Assembly: GCA_963580285.1 (NCBI GenBank)
Contig: OY757013.1
Span: 156,415,900 to 156,479,899, forward strand
Origin: Lucinisca nassula
Lineage: Eukaryota; Mollusca; Bivalvia; Lucinida; Lucinidae
Direction of reading: 5' to 3'
DNA: 64,000 nucleotides
The notes under the pieces are model-generated. The model was not told the DNA's origin and did not search any database. It saw only the letters and a program-made list of their open reading frames with translations. A program made the position numbers and the translations under genes. Position 1 is the first letter of the stretch. Each line of letters starts with the position of its first letter. Below, piece after piece: positions 1-43,005 of this stretch.

Positions 1-45
1 TCTTCATTGTTGCAAACAGTGTGGACCCCGATCAAACTGCTCCGC

Positions 46-298
46 ATTACGAAAACACCTATATTCTTTTCACTCCATTAAACCCCGACTTCTTATTGCA
101 AACCTTGGGTTTACGGGGACTTTTTTGTTATTTTGCTTAAAACATCAAGGCTATTCTAACGAGTTCCTACATTCTACATGTATTTTTTGAGCAGATTTTA
201 GGAAAAATAGCAATTTTTTCTCTGAAAAAAGAAAAAAAAAATTTCTACACAGTAAAATTAAAAATATCATTTTGAATAGCCGTGTTTTTGTAATATGT
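46..298 (+). mobile_element. Hairpin MITE (family B), decayed copy
   Basis: The ends are inverted copies of CATTACGAAAACAC and GTGTTTTTGTAATATG. The interior has the family's 'accc cactttta' module and one arm of the TTCTAACGAG hairpin. Family B recurs throughout the window (see the copy at 6703-7010 for the full structure). This copy is eroded: the central palindrome is incomplete. Confidence 0.55.
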
Positions 299-558
299 AA
301 GACTATCTGAGATGGGTCCACACTGTCTGCTTGTATGCAATATATAATAAAAGATGCATCAGACGGCCTTAATAGACAACATTTTGAGGTGCATTTTTTC
401 TCGTCGCATCTGGTTTGACATGTATACTGGAGTTCTTTTCAGCTTAATAGTGTCAGCACTTTTAGAAAACATTGAAGGCCTTGATCAAATGCCGCGTTCT
501 GCGTTGTCTGGTCTGGGGCTTCACTTCTTGCCAGAATCCAGTTTTCGGGCCGAAAAAT

Positions 559-645
559 AAATGAAAATTTTATATGAGTAATTGATATTTTTCTTAGTTC
601 TGCTCAAAATATAGATTGTGGGTGCTCGTTAGAACCGCCCCGCAA
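559..645 (+). repeat. Half copy of hairpin MITE family B
   Basis: This stretch matches the left arm of family B up to the hairpin (CTCAAAATATAGATTGTGGG, then GCTCGTTAGAACCGCC). The second arm is missing, so the copy is truncated inside the palindrome. Confidence 0.5.
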
Positions 646-1234
646 TTCCCCCATATTAATGCACATGTATGAGCAAAATTGAATTGTAAAAGCAATAAAC
701 ACAAGCGGGCCTCCGTGGCCTACTCTTAAACATTAGATCTCTCACTCGGGCAAAATGTGAGCTTAAGTGTAAGCATCAGTGATGTTTAATTACTCGAAGC
801 GTAAGAAAAAGATCAAACAAAATGTAGAGTAAGATCAGCGCCCACACATACATGTACAAGAAGGATCTCCGTTACTATATACATTGAGATTGATTTTTCT
901 AAAGTGTTTACTTGAGAAAAAATAGAGTAATCCCAATATGGTGAACCGATAGGAAATCAACAGTTTTCTAATTATGAGGCGTTTACACAACGGGAAAAAG
1001 GAACACAGAAAACATTCATCATGTTCCTGTCGCGTTGTAAAGTGCATAAGATGCAAATCATTATGGTTCCAACCGGATCAAAATCATACTTTATGATCGC
1101 TAGAGTTGTCGCTCTTTGTACAAAGAACATGCATTTCGTCATATGCTTCAAACTTTGTGTACGTAATTTGAATGCATGAAAAAAAAAAAACACACGCACA
1201 TGAACAAATGTACATGTAGGTATAGGCAGATTTC
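646..1234. other. Non-coding, nothing recognised
   Basis: Short open frames here overlap on both strands and show no family resemblance. I see no repeat family, splice-flanked exon or RNA gene. Confidence 0.5.
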
Positions 1235-1426
1235 GCGGAGAAACACCGTGAACATCTTCACCTCTAATAATTGTCTTTCTCCGAGAAAAAGCGATTTTCG
1301 CGGAGAAATTTCGCGGCGTTTCGCGGAGAAATTAACCGCTTTGAAACGCGAACTTTATTTCTTCTCGGAGAAATTTCTCGCTTGTTCTCCGAGAAAAAAA
1401 GCCTATTATCTCGGAAAAAATATGGG
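1235..1426. repeat. Cluster of CTCCGAGAA / CGCGGAGAAA palindromic motifs
   Basis: At least seven variants of a GGAGAAA/TTTCTCC core occur in about 190 bp, for example near 1237, 1275, 1301, 1324, 1365, 1388 and 1412, in both orientations. Several join into short palindromes such as TTTCTCCGAGAAA. The spacing is irregular, so this is not a simple tandem array. It keeps short frames open on both strands, which are not genes. Confidence 0.6.
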
Positions 1427-1516
1427 TTTTTACCGGTAGCTGGTCTGTACATGTAACAACTGTCTTTCGTAGAATGACCATAGCAGATATTCCATGAAGA
1501 ATCTCCACGACAGACT

Positions 1517-1585
1517 TTTGAGGACCTTGCAAGGATCGAACCCACGATTTCCTGATTACCAGTCGAGTTACCATGGAATCGGTGT
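1517..1585 (-). repeat. tRNA-like SINE head fragment
   Basis: Read on the minus strand, this has a B-box-like GGATCGAACCC element (plus strand GGATCGAACCCACGA) following a tRNA-like stretch. No convincing A box or cloverleaf can be drawn, so this is at best a decayed tRNA-derived SINE head. Confidence 0.3.
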
Positions 1586-1934
1586 TGGACTCGGGGTCGG
1601 CGTCCATATTTATGTAAAGTTTTTAACAGCTCATAACTTGTAAACCATATGATTGATTGGTATAATGATAGATATAGTTCAGCAATACCCCTGCCAATGC
1701 CCATGGCTCCATGTCAAGGTCATGGGCTTGGAAATTGTATGTTTAATTTTTAAAAGCTCAATTTTTCCTAACAAGATGATGGATTTGGTTATTACTTTGT
1801 TAATATTTGGTATGCTGATAGACATAGGTCCAACTTTTCAGTCAAAAATACCGCCGCCAATCCTAATGGCCTCAAGGTAAAGGTCACAAACTAAGAATTT
1901 AATTGCTATTTTTTTTTAAGTTCATATTTCAAAA
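1586..1934. other. Non-coding, nothing recognised
   Basis: There are two similar stretches of the form 'gatagaTATAGttcagcaata / gatagaCATAGgtccaac' about 145 bp apart, which suggests an old tandem duplication inside an unknown repeat. I see no gene. Confidence 0.35.
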
Positions 1935-2216
1935 CGTGGCTTCAAGAAATAGATGGGCCCCGTGATGCTTCCACGCAGAGCTGAAACCAACCTGCAAACG
2001 AGTACTGGTAGTAGAGGATCTAAGCCTGCCCAGGCAAAGCGGTGCGAGTCGGACCGTCCATGCTTATAAACCCTATTGGTTTCATTGGGCGGCCGGGCTT
2101 GAGATGTCATTTCAACTTAATGTCGGGTAAAAATCCTTCAAAATTGTAAGCAACGTCCCCAAAATAACCTTTACAGTGTTGACGGGGACGTTAAACCTCA
2201 AATCAAACAAACAAAT
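1935..2216 (+). mobile_element. SINE family A copy 1 (no tRNA head seen)
   Basis: The sense strand begins with GGCTTCAAGAAATAGATGGG and ends in GACGTTAAACCTCAAATC followed by a CAAACAAACAAA tail. Nine copies of this ~280-bp sequence occur in the window. Other copies carry 12-15-bp target duplications (41710-42029, 15202-15515, 2798-3082), so I treat the family as a LINE-mobilised SINE. I see no convincing A or B box, and no protein is encoded. Confidence 0.75.
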
Positions 2217-2362
2217 ATTTTCCAAACCATATGTTAAATTTGGTTCCTATTTGGTGTCATGAAAGATAGCAGTCCAGGGGTATATACAGCAATACCCCGT
2301 CTTAGCTCGAGCAAGCGCTCGGCGGGCGCCCGCGTTGTTGAACGCACCTCAGGTAACTACTA

Positions 2363-2590
2363 TTAACCCTTTTTGTACCAAATGGAACCTTCTTCCTTGT
2401 ATATAGCAGGAGTACACTTCAAAATTAGGGGTGTCAGGTTGTGTTTTCTTCAAAATTTATTTGGAAAATGGCTGAACATTTAGCAAACAGTGGAGGCCCT
2501 GATCAATCGCCGCGTTCTGCGGCGTCTGATCTGGGCCTGCACAGTTTGCCAGGGTACCCGTTTTGGGGTTTCTAGTACTAAATGGGTTAT
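2363..2590 (+). mobile_element. piggyBac-like MITE (TTAA family), copy 1
   Basis: The copy starts at TTAA-CCC and ends at GGG-TTAT. The termini are inverted (CCCTTTTTGTACCAAATGG against ACTAAATGGG). It contains an internal hairpin built from GCCGCGTTCTGCGGCGTC and an AAACAGTG motif. The TTAA target and CCC/GGG ends are the hallmark of the piggyBac superfamily; no transposase is present. The better-bounded copy is at 24373-24585. Confidence 0.65.
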
Positions 2591-2785
2591 CAGTCGCGCT
2601 ATTCTTGGCGTTGGGACGACCGAAGAGCTGTGCATAAATGGTTAACATGCTTGGGTGGTGCTGCAATGGAAATATGTTTCTTCAGGGTGTATTTTAATAC
2701 TGAACTGTCATACAGATAATCCTCTTTATAACGATTTTTCCTTATACGTCAAAACTCGTTACAATGACAATTTTGATTTCAATTT

Positions 2786-3094
2786 CCTTAGGGGTTATTT
2801 TTTGTTTGTTTGATTTGAGGTTGAACACTGTAAAGGTCATTTTGGAGACGTTGCTTCCAATTTTGTGGGACTTTTACCCGACAGTGAGATGAAATGACAC
2901 CTCAAGCCCTGTCGCCCAATGAAACCAATAGGGTTTATTAGCATGGACGGTCCGCCTCGCACCGCGGTTCCTGGACAGGCTTAGATTCTCTAAGCGGTTT
3001 ACCAGTACTAGTGTGCGGACCGGATTCAGCTCTGCCTGGAAGCATCATGTAGCCCATATATTTCTTCAAGCCCCTATGGGCTCCTTAGGGGTTA
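2786..3094 (-). mobile_element. SINE family A copy 2 with 12-bp target duplication
   Basis: The element proper is 2798-3082 in minus sense: head at about 3082, A-rich tail at 2798-2815. It is bracketed by the direct repeat CCTTAGGGGTTA at 2786-2797 and 3083-3094. This is good evidence for target-primed retroposition of the family. Confidence 0.85.
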
Positions 3095-3919
3095 ATGAAG
3101 ATATTCAGGAATACAGATTTATTACTCCAAGAAACAAATGTTATGGATATTTGTTAGAATCGCCTTGCCGATTGTTCATTTGAAGCAATATTGAAAATCA
3201 CCGATTTAATAGAATGTATGCTAGGTGTCTGTCTGTCTGTCTGTCTTATCCGAGGACTGTGTGGAAAGCTAAAGTAACAGAGGAAGGCCGTACCTCAACT
3301 GGTGGCTGCTTTGAAGTTCATGTTCGAAAATTGCTTGTCAGTCGACCCAGGTTACTAAATCATGGCTATTGGAAATAAGAAATCACTGTAGCGCATGTGA
3401 CGTCGGAATGATATGTGTAAAACCTGGTCTGGGCTCATGTGCTTGGTTTGGGCTCGGATGGAAGTAGGATTATCAAAAGCGTGTTTTAATATTACATTGG
3501 TAAACCAACACAGGCATATGGTTCCAAAAAGAGCATGAAGTGTAGACACAGATCAAGCGGCGTCTGAATCAGGGTCTACACCGTGTACTTAAAGGGGAAT
3601 GGGAACACCTTCGGGGGAGGCAAATTCTGCAAAAATTTTGTCTCCCAACAGGGGTCAAATCTTACAGGAAAGAATTTGCTCCTGAGGAGAAAACTCTTTT
3701 CCTTAAGAGTAGACCCTTTTTTGAGTGGGAGTGCGCTTATAGAAAAATGAACAGGAAGTCCCGAAAGTTGTCTCCCCTTGAAACATGATGGAAAACCTGC
3801 CAGGTGTTCCCATTCCTTTTAAGTATAGGAATTTACGGGTTGAACGAAACAGTGGAAGTCAACAGCTCAGGATCATATTTAAGATCACACTCAGAGACAA
3901 TCCATTACATCCATTACAC
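3095..3919. other. Non-coding intergenic or intron sequence
   Basis: It contains a short (GTCT)n run at 3226-3245 and a hairpin arm (GAATCGCCTTGCC) near 3160. The open frame at 3785-4000 has no recognisable domain and runs into a MITE. I looked here for the missing 5' exon of the SDR gene (a TGxxxG motif with a phase-1 donor) and did not find one. Confidence 0.45.
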
Positions 3920-4062
3920 ACTGTTGACCCCCTTAATCCCAACTTTTATAAAGTAAAACTGGGGTTTACAGGGGTATACGTTTTTCTTATTTCTGCTTAA
4001 AAACATAGATTGTGGGTGCTCGTTGGAACCACCTTGCCGGGGTGGTTTTAGCGAGTTCCGAC
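3920..4062 (+). repeat. Hairpin MITE family B variant, partial
   Basis: It shows the variant left arm (AAAACTGGGGTTTACAGGGG), then TAGATTGTGGGTGCTCGTTG and an imperfect ACCACC/GGTGGT palindrome. The right half is lost before the microsatellite. Confidence 0.5.
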
Positions 4063-4111
4063 AATATTTGTTTTGGGAAAAAATGTGAAATATATCAGAA
4101 TTTTTATCTGT

Positions 4112-4247
<136 letters not shown>

Positions 4248-4519
4248 TCAGAGTTTCAATATACAGTAAAATTCCACTATTAAGACCACCTAAAATAAAG
4301 ACTAATTTATTATTTGGAAGGATGCAGTTATTCTTTCTTCGAATTTCCTGCTCACAATGTCCTCTGGTCAGGGACCACCTTTGGAACTGTTCAAAAGGTG
4401 GTCTTAATATAGTAATTTTACTGTATTTGAATAGAAGTGTTTTCGTAATGGTTTACCAGTGCTTTGATTATTTTTAGCGGCCCATATGCCAATTTGTACA
4501 TGTATTTTGAGCATTTCAG

Positions 4520-36853
<32,334 letters not shown>

Positions 36854-36914
36854 AGTGGATAAATAACTTGATGTGTTCTAAACAGTACAGTAAAACTGCC
36901 GTGACTTCAGCGCC

Positions 36915-37062
36915 CCCAGCAGGCACACGTCGCTAGGGCATCGTCAAATCAACGTCGGTGCAACGTCATGAAATTGCACCGACGTAGATGTGACGTTGCT
37001 TAAACGTCATGACATTGTACCGACGTTGATGTGACGTAACAATCACGTCATGTGCTTGCTGG
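36915..37062 (+). mobile_element. AACGTC-rich MITE
   Basis: Ends CCAGCAGGCACACGTCGCT and AATCACGTCATGTGCTTGCT-GG are imperfect inverted repeats. The interior consists of repeated CAACGTC and GACGTTG words. Just 3' of the SDR stop. Confidence 0.7.
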
Positions 37063-37157
37063 TTTACCATGGCTAAGTCAAACTTGTTCTTAAGAACCTG
37101 TGGCGTTCAGATTGCAATGGAATCTTCCGCCTGAAAAATTTGGATTGGTCAGTGTCA

Positions 37158-37399
37158 AAGTATAGGGGTGTCAGGTTTGTTTTTGTTTGTAGTAAATTTT
37201 ACCAAACTAAATGTTCTTTAAGAAAATAGTGTTGACCCAGATCAGGCGCCGAGTTCTTTAGCTCATTACAATAACACACCCGTGAGGCATATTGCATTTT
37301 TTCTTACCTCAAAAACGGACATTGTTCCGATTAAAAACATTATGACTTTTTCTTATTTTACTCAAAATATAGGTCGCGGGTGCTCGTTAGAATCGCTTA
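37158..37399 (+). repeat. Fragments of the piggyBac-like MITE and of MITE family B
   Basis: 37158-37250 has GGGTGTCAGGTTTG and CCAGATCAGGCGCCGAG from the TTAA family. 37263-37399 has CATTACAATAACACACCCGT and AAAATATAGGTCGCGGGTGC from family B, cut at the hairpin apex. Confidence 0.45.
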
Positions 37400-37596
37400 T
37401 TTGAGCCAAAGCTCTGACAGCAGGCCGACAAGTCAGCTACTGCGCTTTATAACTATGGGTCGGCACAAGAAGTGATATGAATCTGCGGTATTTATTTGCC
37501 CATAACATTAAAAGCACATTGTCTTATACGTACCTGTTCACGGATCATTGCATAACTTGAAAGCAGCAACCCCATCACATGAAGCCAAAAGACATA

Positions 37597-37835
37597 TGGG
37601 CCCCGTCAAGCGATTTTGATACTTATCGCCTATGCGAGCAGCGAGGGTTCAGGCGAGCCTGCGCATCCGCGCAGTCTCGCCAGAACCTTCGCTGCTCGCT
37701 CATACAAGCAGTGAATCAAGAGGAACCTTCAGACAGAAAGCCATATCCCTGGCCCCTCTGACTGGCTGGGCATGCGCAGTTAAAATTTGTCATGACGGAA
37801 TGCTCGAAGACACAAATTCGTTTGGCGGGGCTCAT
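37597..37835 (+). mobile_element. GGGGCCC MITE (family E), full copy
   Basis: Ends ATGGGCCCCGTCAAGCG and CGTTTGGCGGGGCTCAT. A ~60-bp internal inverted repeat starts GAGCAGCGAGGGTTCAGGCG and closes with CGCCAGAACCTTCGCTGCTC. No ORF of its own. Confidence 0.8.
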
Positions 37836-38150
37836 ATTACTTTAGTTTCCATGCTTCTCATGTGCTCGGATACAGAACTTCACTTAACTCTTATCATGCT
37901 GTTCACGACAACCCCTATCTTTGGAATCAGTGTAGATCCAGATTAGATGGATCAGGATCTACAGTTTGACATTCAGTTTATGAATTTGTTGGAATGAATT
38001 ACATCAAGTAATCTGATTGGTTCAAAGTCATAAATGGGTGTGGCTAAATTGAATATTCAGACAGATAAGGGTTAAAATACAGCCAATTTAAAATTCAGAC
38101 ACTCACATTTACAGCCACTTGATGCATTTCATGCGCTTATGGCCTGAACG
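37836..38150. other. Intergenic, no gene
   Basis: Nothing recognised. Confidence 0.4.
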
Positions 38151-38189
38151 GTCTGTATTTCACAACCGATAGAGAATACCAGCTGAGTG

Positions 38190-38340
38190 TCTTGATATCA
38201 AGTTTATCAGGCAAGGCTTCGATAACGCTTGTAGAATCGCGAGGCTTGCCGAGCGATTCTACATGCGTTCTCGAAGCCGAGCCTGATATACTCGATATCA
38301 AATGGTACGAATCTGGTATTCTATTTATCAGTTTATCCCC
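38190..38340. repeat. Imperfect palindrome (foldback)
   Basis: TTGATATCAAGTTTATCAGG at the left is mirrored by CCTGATATACTCGATATCAA at the right, with an inner GTAGAATCGCGAGG/GAGCGATTCTAC stem. Probably a MITE. Confidence 0.6.
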
Positions 38341-38623
38341 TTGTACACTCTTAAATTAGCAATTTACGATCAGTTATTGATGGTCCTCAGGGCGTCCCAG
38401 CAATTTGGCGGTCGATGTATTTAGTATCAGCTGACCATATTTTCTTATGATATTTTTTTTTCATGTATTTTTTCCATTTTCCTCAGTAGCAATAACATTT
38501 TTGTCATTTTTTTCAGTGGTCCGGTTCATTCATAAAAGTGCAATGTCATGCTGACCTGATAAAGCTCACATGACCTGAGAGAGCATATCTTTATCAGGTC
38601 AATCCGTTGCAATGCAATATATA

Positions 38624-40199
38624 CTACTCAAAGTTTGATAGGGGTCACTTTTTTAATGCAAAATAATTTTTGGATGAATTAATCAGCTGAATCCAAATTT
38701 GATACATAATGATGGAATACGTATCCTTCACAAAACCAAGTGATTAATTTTGTCAGCTGGTACTGCATTCAAGCGTGACAACAGCAACCGTCTTGGCACC
38801 CCCAAAATTTGCCGTAACACGAAGGGATTTGGACAACTGATTTTTCACAAATTTCCAAATTTGTTTAGACAAACGTGCCTAATAACGTGTATGGCGTCCA
38901 CGGGCATCAATTACAGTACGACATCTCCTGAGCATGCTCGTAATCCGATTCTGTATCCGGTTTTGTTGAATCAGCTTTCATTCAGCAACCATGCGTCTTT
39001 GAGCTCCTGTAAAGTCCTCGGATGCACAGGTCGGGCTGACACAGCACGCTGAAGCATGTCCTGCGCATACTCAATCGGATTTAAGTGCGGTGACCGAGTA
39101 GGCCAGTCCACACGAACGATTGTCTCACGTTCAAGATAGGAATCAGTGACGTCGGCACGGTTGGGACGGGCATTATCGTCCATCAGAATAAAGTCCGGGC
39201 CGAAAGCATCTGCATATGGTCTCACAAACTCATCAAGAATATCATTACAGTACCTCACTGCCATTAACGTTCCGTTTTCAACGACATACAAGTCAGTGTT
39301 ACCGTTCACGTTTATCACAGCCCAAACCATGACTAACCCCTTTCCATAGCGATCATGCTCTGTCACATCCACGCCATCGAATCGCTCTTTAGACATTCGC
39401 AACACCAATTGACGTTTATAAGTGAAGTTTAGACAGAATCTGGACTCCTCAGTAAACAGTACTGGCGTCAAGCCATGAACCGTCCACCTGACGTTAGTTC
39501 TGGCAAAGTCCAACCGGTCTAGCACGTGCTGTCTCGTCAACGGAACACGTACAGCAGGCCTCATGGCATTAAGTCCGAACTCGTGGAGCCCGTTTCTGAC
39601 AGTTTGTGCAGAAATTCGTACTCCAGTTCCGTTCCTAAGCTCGTTGTGCAAACGCGTAGCATTCAGGAACCGTTGGCGTCGAGACTGAATCAACAAGAAA
39701 CGGCCCCGACGTTGAGTTGTAGCCCTTTCTCGACCCCGCCGTGTCTGTGTGAGGGATTTCCATGGGTAAGATACCGACTCCACATTCGGGAAACCACGCT
39801 CTGAGACACATTCAGAATCCCAGCAATACGACGTTGAGAGACGCCAGATTCCAACATTCCGACGCCACGATTCATTTCTTCGGGGCTGAGACGGTTTCTT
39901 AATTGTCCTCTAGGCATTTTATTGTTTCACAAACTCAAATGAAGTCCATTTTACGCTTGGTAAAGGAACACTGACAAGTTTGTTTGGTCTGTTGGAAAGC
40001 AGTGCTACGCAAGATTTTGGGGGTGCATGAATTCATTTGCGAAGTGTGAGAAGTGTGCACTTTTATGAGTACTGAAGTGCACATGAGTTTCTGTTTCAGA
40101 TATTTACCAATATACCGAGTACAAATTCTGTCGAGAAATTTTAAATTTTCAGTGCAAAATCTGGAATATAAAAAGTGATCCCTATCAAACTTTGAGTAG
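38624..40199 (-). mobile_element. Tc1-like transposon, copy 2, nearly complete
   Basis: 1576 bp between TA dinucleotides (38622-38623 and 40200-40201). Inverted ends CTACTCAAAGTTTGATAGGG and CCCTATCAAACTTTGAGTAG. It encodes a transposase on the minus strand with one internal frameshift. It is the uninterrupted reference for the copy at 11208-13146. Confidence 0.95.
38971..39917 (-). pseudogene. Tc1-family transposase, frameshifted
   Basis: This DDE transposase cuts and joins its own transposon ends. The N-terminal part (39917-39690) starts MPRGQLRNRLSPEEM and has two helix-turn-helix segments (SQRRIAGILNVSQSVVSRMW). The main part (39783-38971, about 270 codons) holds QTVRNGLHEFGL, FTEESRF, LMDDNARPNR and SPHLNPIEYAQD. 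The spacing from the second Asp to the Glu is 34 residues (DD34E type). The first catalytic position is Glu (FTEES) instead of the usual Asp. The frameshift, near the GGCGGGGTCGAG run at about 39740, is the same in copy 1, so both derive from an already broken parent. The C-terminus is also cut short relative to the RGRHTRY-like end still readable at about 38895. Confidence 0.9.
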
Positions 40200-40201
40200 T
40201 A

Positions 40202-40825
40202 TATATAGGGGGTAACTTATAAAATAAATCTGCTATCCCTGGTAACTGGGTATACCCAAATCTGTCAGGTGGAAGATATCATTCATCATTAAAGGCTTAA
40301 GCTTACGTATAAGCCTGCCGCAGGTAAACTGACCGGCTCGAAAATTACCGAAAACAGTGTTGACTGGGCCGTTATAAATACAGTCCAAACAAACAAGCGG
40401 GGGTGGTTGGGGGTGGTTTGATGAGGCAAAAGTGACGTGTATCTTGCGTCACTGGGGCGCCCAAGTGATTGCGGCTCGGCCTGCTGTCCTTGCAGCGTAT
40501 AAGGGTAGAGGGGAGTGTTGTTGTTTTTTTATGTTTCTATACTCTTTCATTCATTTTCCTCTTTCTTCGGTCCCTGACTTATATTTTTTACCTTTTATCA
40601 CCCTTTCCCTGGGAGATGATAATGACCCACAAGTGTTGACATGTCGTTAAACACCAATCAATCTATTGACAAATGGCGTAGATGTTGTGTGGCAGAAAAA
40701 TGAACACAAACATTCTCTATCTATATTTAATCCTCAGTTTACAAGTACATTTTCCTTAAGTAGCAGCCTGAAAAGAAAATATACACACTTTATCCATGAA
40801 TGCTAAGAGTCCATTTTTGAGAGAC
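40202..40825. other. Intergenic, no gene
   Basis: Nothing recognised. Ends in TTGACATGTCGTTAAACACC near 40650, which resembles the 3' tail word of mollusc SINEs, so a decayed SINE may be present. Confidence 0.35.
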
Positions 40826-41145
40826 ATGGGCAAACAGTGAAGACTCAGATCAGACGCCGTAGAACGCGACGTCCAATCTGGATTTACACAATTTGCCGGA
40901 AGTACAGATATTCTGTTAAACCGAACACAAAACAAAATAATCCTGGCACACATATAGCTAATCAAAGCACTGATAGCACTTGTGGATCGAATGTCCCTGA
41001 ATGTAGGCTGCAAAAATGGTCCCAAGCGGAACTTGGACAGTTTTGTTTAAAGCCTTAAATTATTGTACTGTAAGCAAACAGTGCAGAGGTGATCAGACGC
41101 CACGGCATGTGGATCTAGATCTACACTGTTTGTCAAACCAAAGGC
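40826..41145. repeat. Two piggyBac-like MITE hairpin fragments
   Basis: GGCAAACAGTGAAGACTCAG with ATCAGACGCCGTAGAACGCG (40828-40905) and AGCAAACAGTGCAGAGGTGA with CTACACTGTTTG (41073-41137). No element ends were found. Confidence 0.45.
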
Positions 41146-41236
41146 ATGATTCCAGGCCAGATTCTATAGTCTAAGATAGCATTCATACACAAGAGTCCGA
41201 TTTACAGCGAAAAGAGAGCACGGCTGTTTTCTGTAA

Positions 41237-41473
41237 ATGGGCCCCGTCAAGCGATTTTGGTACTTATCGCCTATGCGAGCAGCGAAGGTTCAGGCGAGCC
41301 TGCGCATCGGCGCAGTCTCGCCAGAACCTTCGCTGCTCACTCATACAAGCAGTGAATCAAGAGGAACCTTCATACAGAAAGCCATATCCTTGGTCCCTCT
41401 GAATGGCCCGGCATGCGCAGTTAAAATTTGTCATGACAATGCTCGAAGACACAAATTCGCTTGGCGGGGCTCA
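41237..41473 (+). mobile_element. GGGGCCC MITE (family E), full copy
   Basis: Ends ATGGGCCCCGTCAAGCG and CGCTTGGCGGGGCTC. Internal inverted repeat as at 37597. Confidence 0.78.
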
Positions 41474-41647
41474 AATAACCGCTACCTGGATTTCCTCCAA
41501 AGTGGAATTCAGCAGCAAAAACTACTGCGCTTTGTATCTTTGTCAATCGACCCAGTTGTCAATCGACCCAAATAGTCGACCCCGAAATGGAACAGTCCAA
41601 AGCTGTTCTGTGGCAGTTTGTACAGTTGAATTTCAGTAAATTTGTAC

Positions 41648-42333
41648 AGTTGAACTTCAGTGGCTCGAATACCTTTGGGACCATGTCATATTTAGAGATA
41701 GGGGTAGTTTGTTTTTGATTTGTTTGATTTGAGGTTTAACGTCCCCGCCAACACTGTAAAGGTCATTTTGGAGACGTTGCTTCCAATTTTGTGGGACTTT
41801 TAGCCGACATTGAGATGAAATGACATCTCATGCCCTGTCGCCAAATGAAACCAATAGGGTTTATTAGCATGGACGGTCCGCCTCGCACCGCGGTTCCTGG
41901 ACAGGCTCATTTTTTATTTTATTAGACCCTCTTAGCGGTTTACCAGTACTAGTGTGCGGGCCAGATTCAGCTCTGCGTGGAAGCATTATGCAGCCCATAT
42001 ATTTCTTCAAGCCCCGATGGACGGGGGCCGAGATAGGGGTAGTTATAACTACTGGTGTTTAATCATAGCTCCAGGCCATCAAGCATACTGGGGATGACCC
42101 AAAGATGTTTTTGATTTCCCATAAAATAAAGCAATGTTATGCGTACACATTAGAATCGCCTGAGGCGATTCTAATGAGTACGCACAACATGTCCGTTCAT
42201 GATAAATTAGAACTAATACCCTATGTGCGTGGCTATCGGGAGCTATTGGAAAGATTCTTTAGGTACTCCAGTACTAGTACAAATTAGCCATGGTAAACGA
42301 GGTATCCTTGTTCGAGTTATAGAAGTGTCACTG
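41648..42333 (+). mobile_element. pogo-like MITE interrupted by a SINE
   Basis: The left end ACAGTTGAACTTCAGTGGCT and right end (TTCGAGTTATAGAAGTGTCACTG) match the element at 7104. The interior hairpin TACACATTAGAATCGCCTGA with GGCGATTCTAATGAGTACGC is at 42143-42184. SINE A copy 9 splits it. Confidence 0.65.
41695..42044 (-). mobile_element. SINE family A copy 9 with 15-bp target duplication
   Basis: Element 41710-42029 (minus sense), flanked by GAGATAGGGGTAGTT at 41695-41709 and 42030-42044. The best evidence for the boundaries of this SINE family. Confidence 0.9.
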
Positions 42334-42335
42334 TT

Positions 42336-42611
42336 CATTACGAAAACACGCATATACAAATACAGTGTAAGTTTTACTGCCGGAAAAATGAAAGTTTTAA
42401 GATACTTAATTGTGATATTTCTCTTATTTCTGCTCAAAACAGATTGTGGGCACTCGTTAGAACGGCCTCGTTGAGGCGGTTCTAACGAGTACCCACCATC
42501 TATATTTTAGAGCAGAAATAAGAAAAAAAAGGGTTCACCCTGTAAACCCCTGTTTTACTATACAAAAGTGTGGTTCAAGGAGGTAAGAATTATAAAGGCG
42601 TGTTTTCATGA
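42336..42611 (+). mobile_element. Hairpin MITE family B copy
   Basis: Left CATTACGAAAACACGCATAT, right AAAGGCGTGTTTTCATG, hairpin ACTCGTTAGAACGGCCTC-GTT-GAGGCGGTTCTAACGAGT with one mismatch. Adjacent to the right end of the pogo-like MITE. Confidence 0.8.
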
Positions 42612-42821
42612 TATTTTGTAATAGCTGGGCTAGACATCGTTGCTTGGACTGAGAAACAAGGCTTTCTACAAAACCAGGTACATTTTCTGGCACAGAGTCT
42701 TTTTTACACAGACAGTAAGCGTATCGACGTCATCCAGATGGTCGGTCTGCTTTTTTTTTGCTGGCTGGGATGTTTTTGTACTTGTACGCTCAGATAGAAC
42801 GTTACTACAATGCTGCTACTT

Positions 42822-43005
42822 TAGCCTCATATTGAGGCCAGAATTTTAAATAGGTCAAATATACGGAGCCTCATATTGAGGCCAGAATTTTAAATAGGTC
42901 ACGTATATTGAGCCTCAACATGAGGTAGGAATTAAAAATTGGTCAAGAATATGGATCCTCAACATGAGACCCAAATTTAAAGTAGGTCAAGAATATGGAG
43001 CCTCA
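42822..43005. repeat. ~60-bp minisatellite, three to four copies
   Basis: GAGCCTCATATTGAGGCCAG, then AATTTTAAATAGGTCA. Units contain a small CCTCAATATGAGG-like palindrome and become more diverged to the right. Confidence 0.7.

Noticed and set aside
3785..4000. Candidate first exon of the SDR gene
   Set aside because: No TGxxxG motif, no phase-1 donor, and half of it is a MITE arm.
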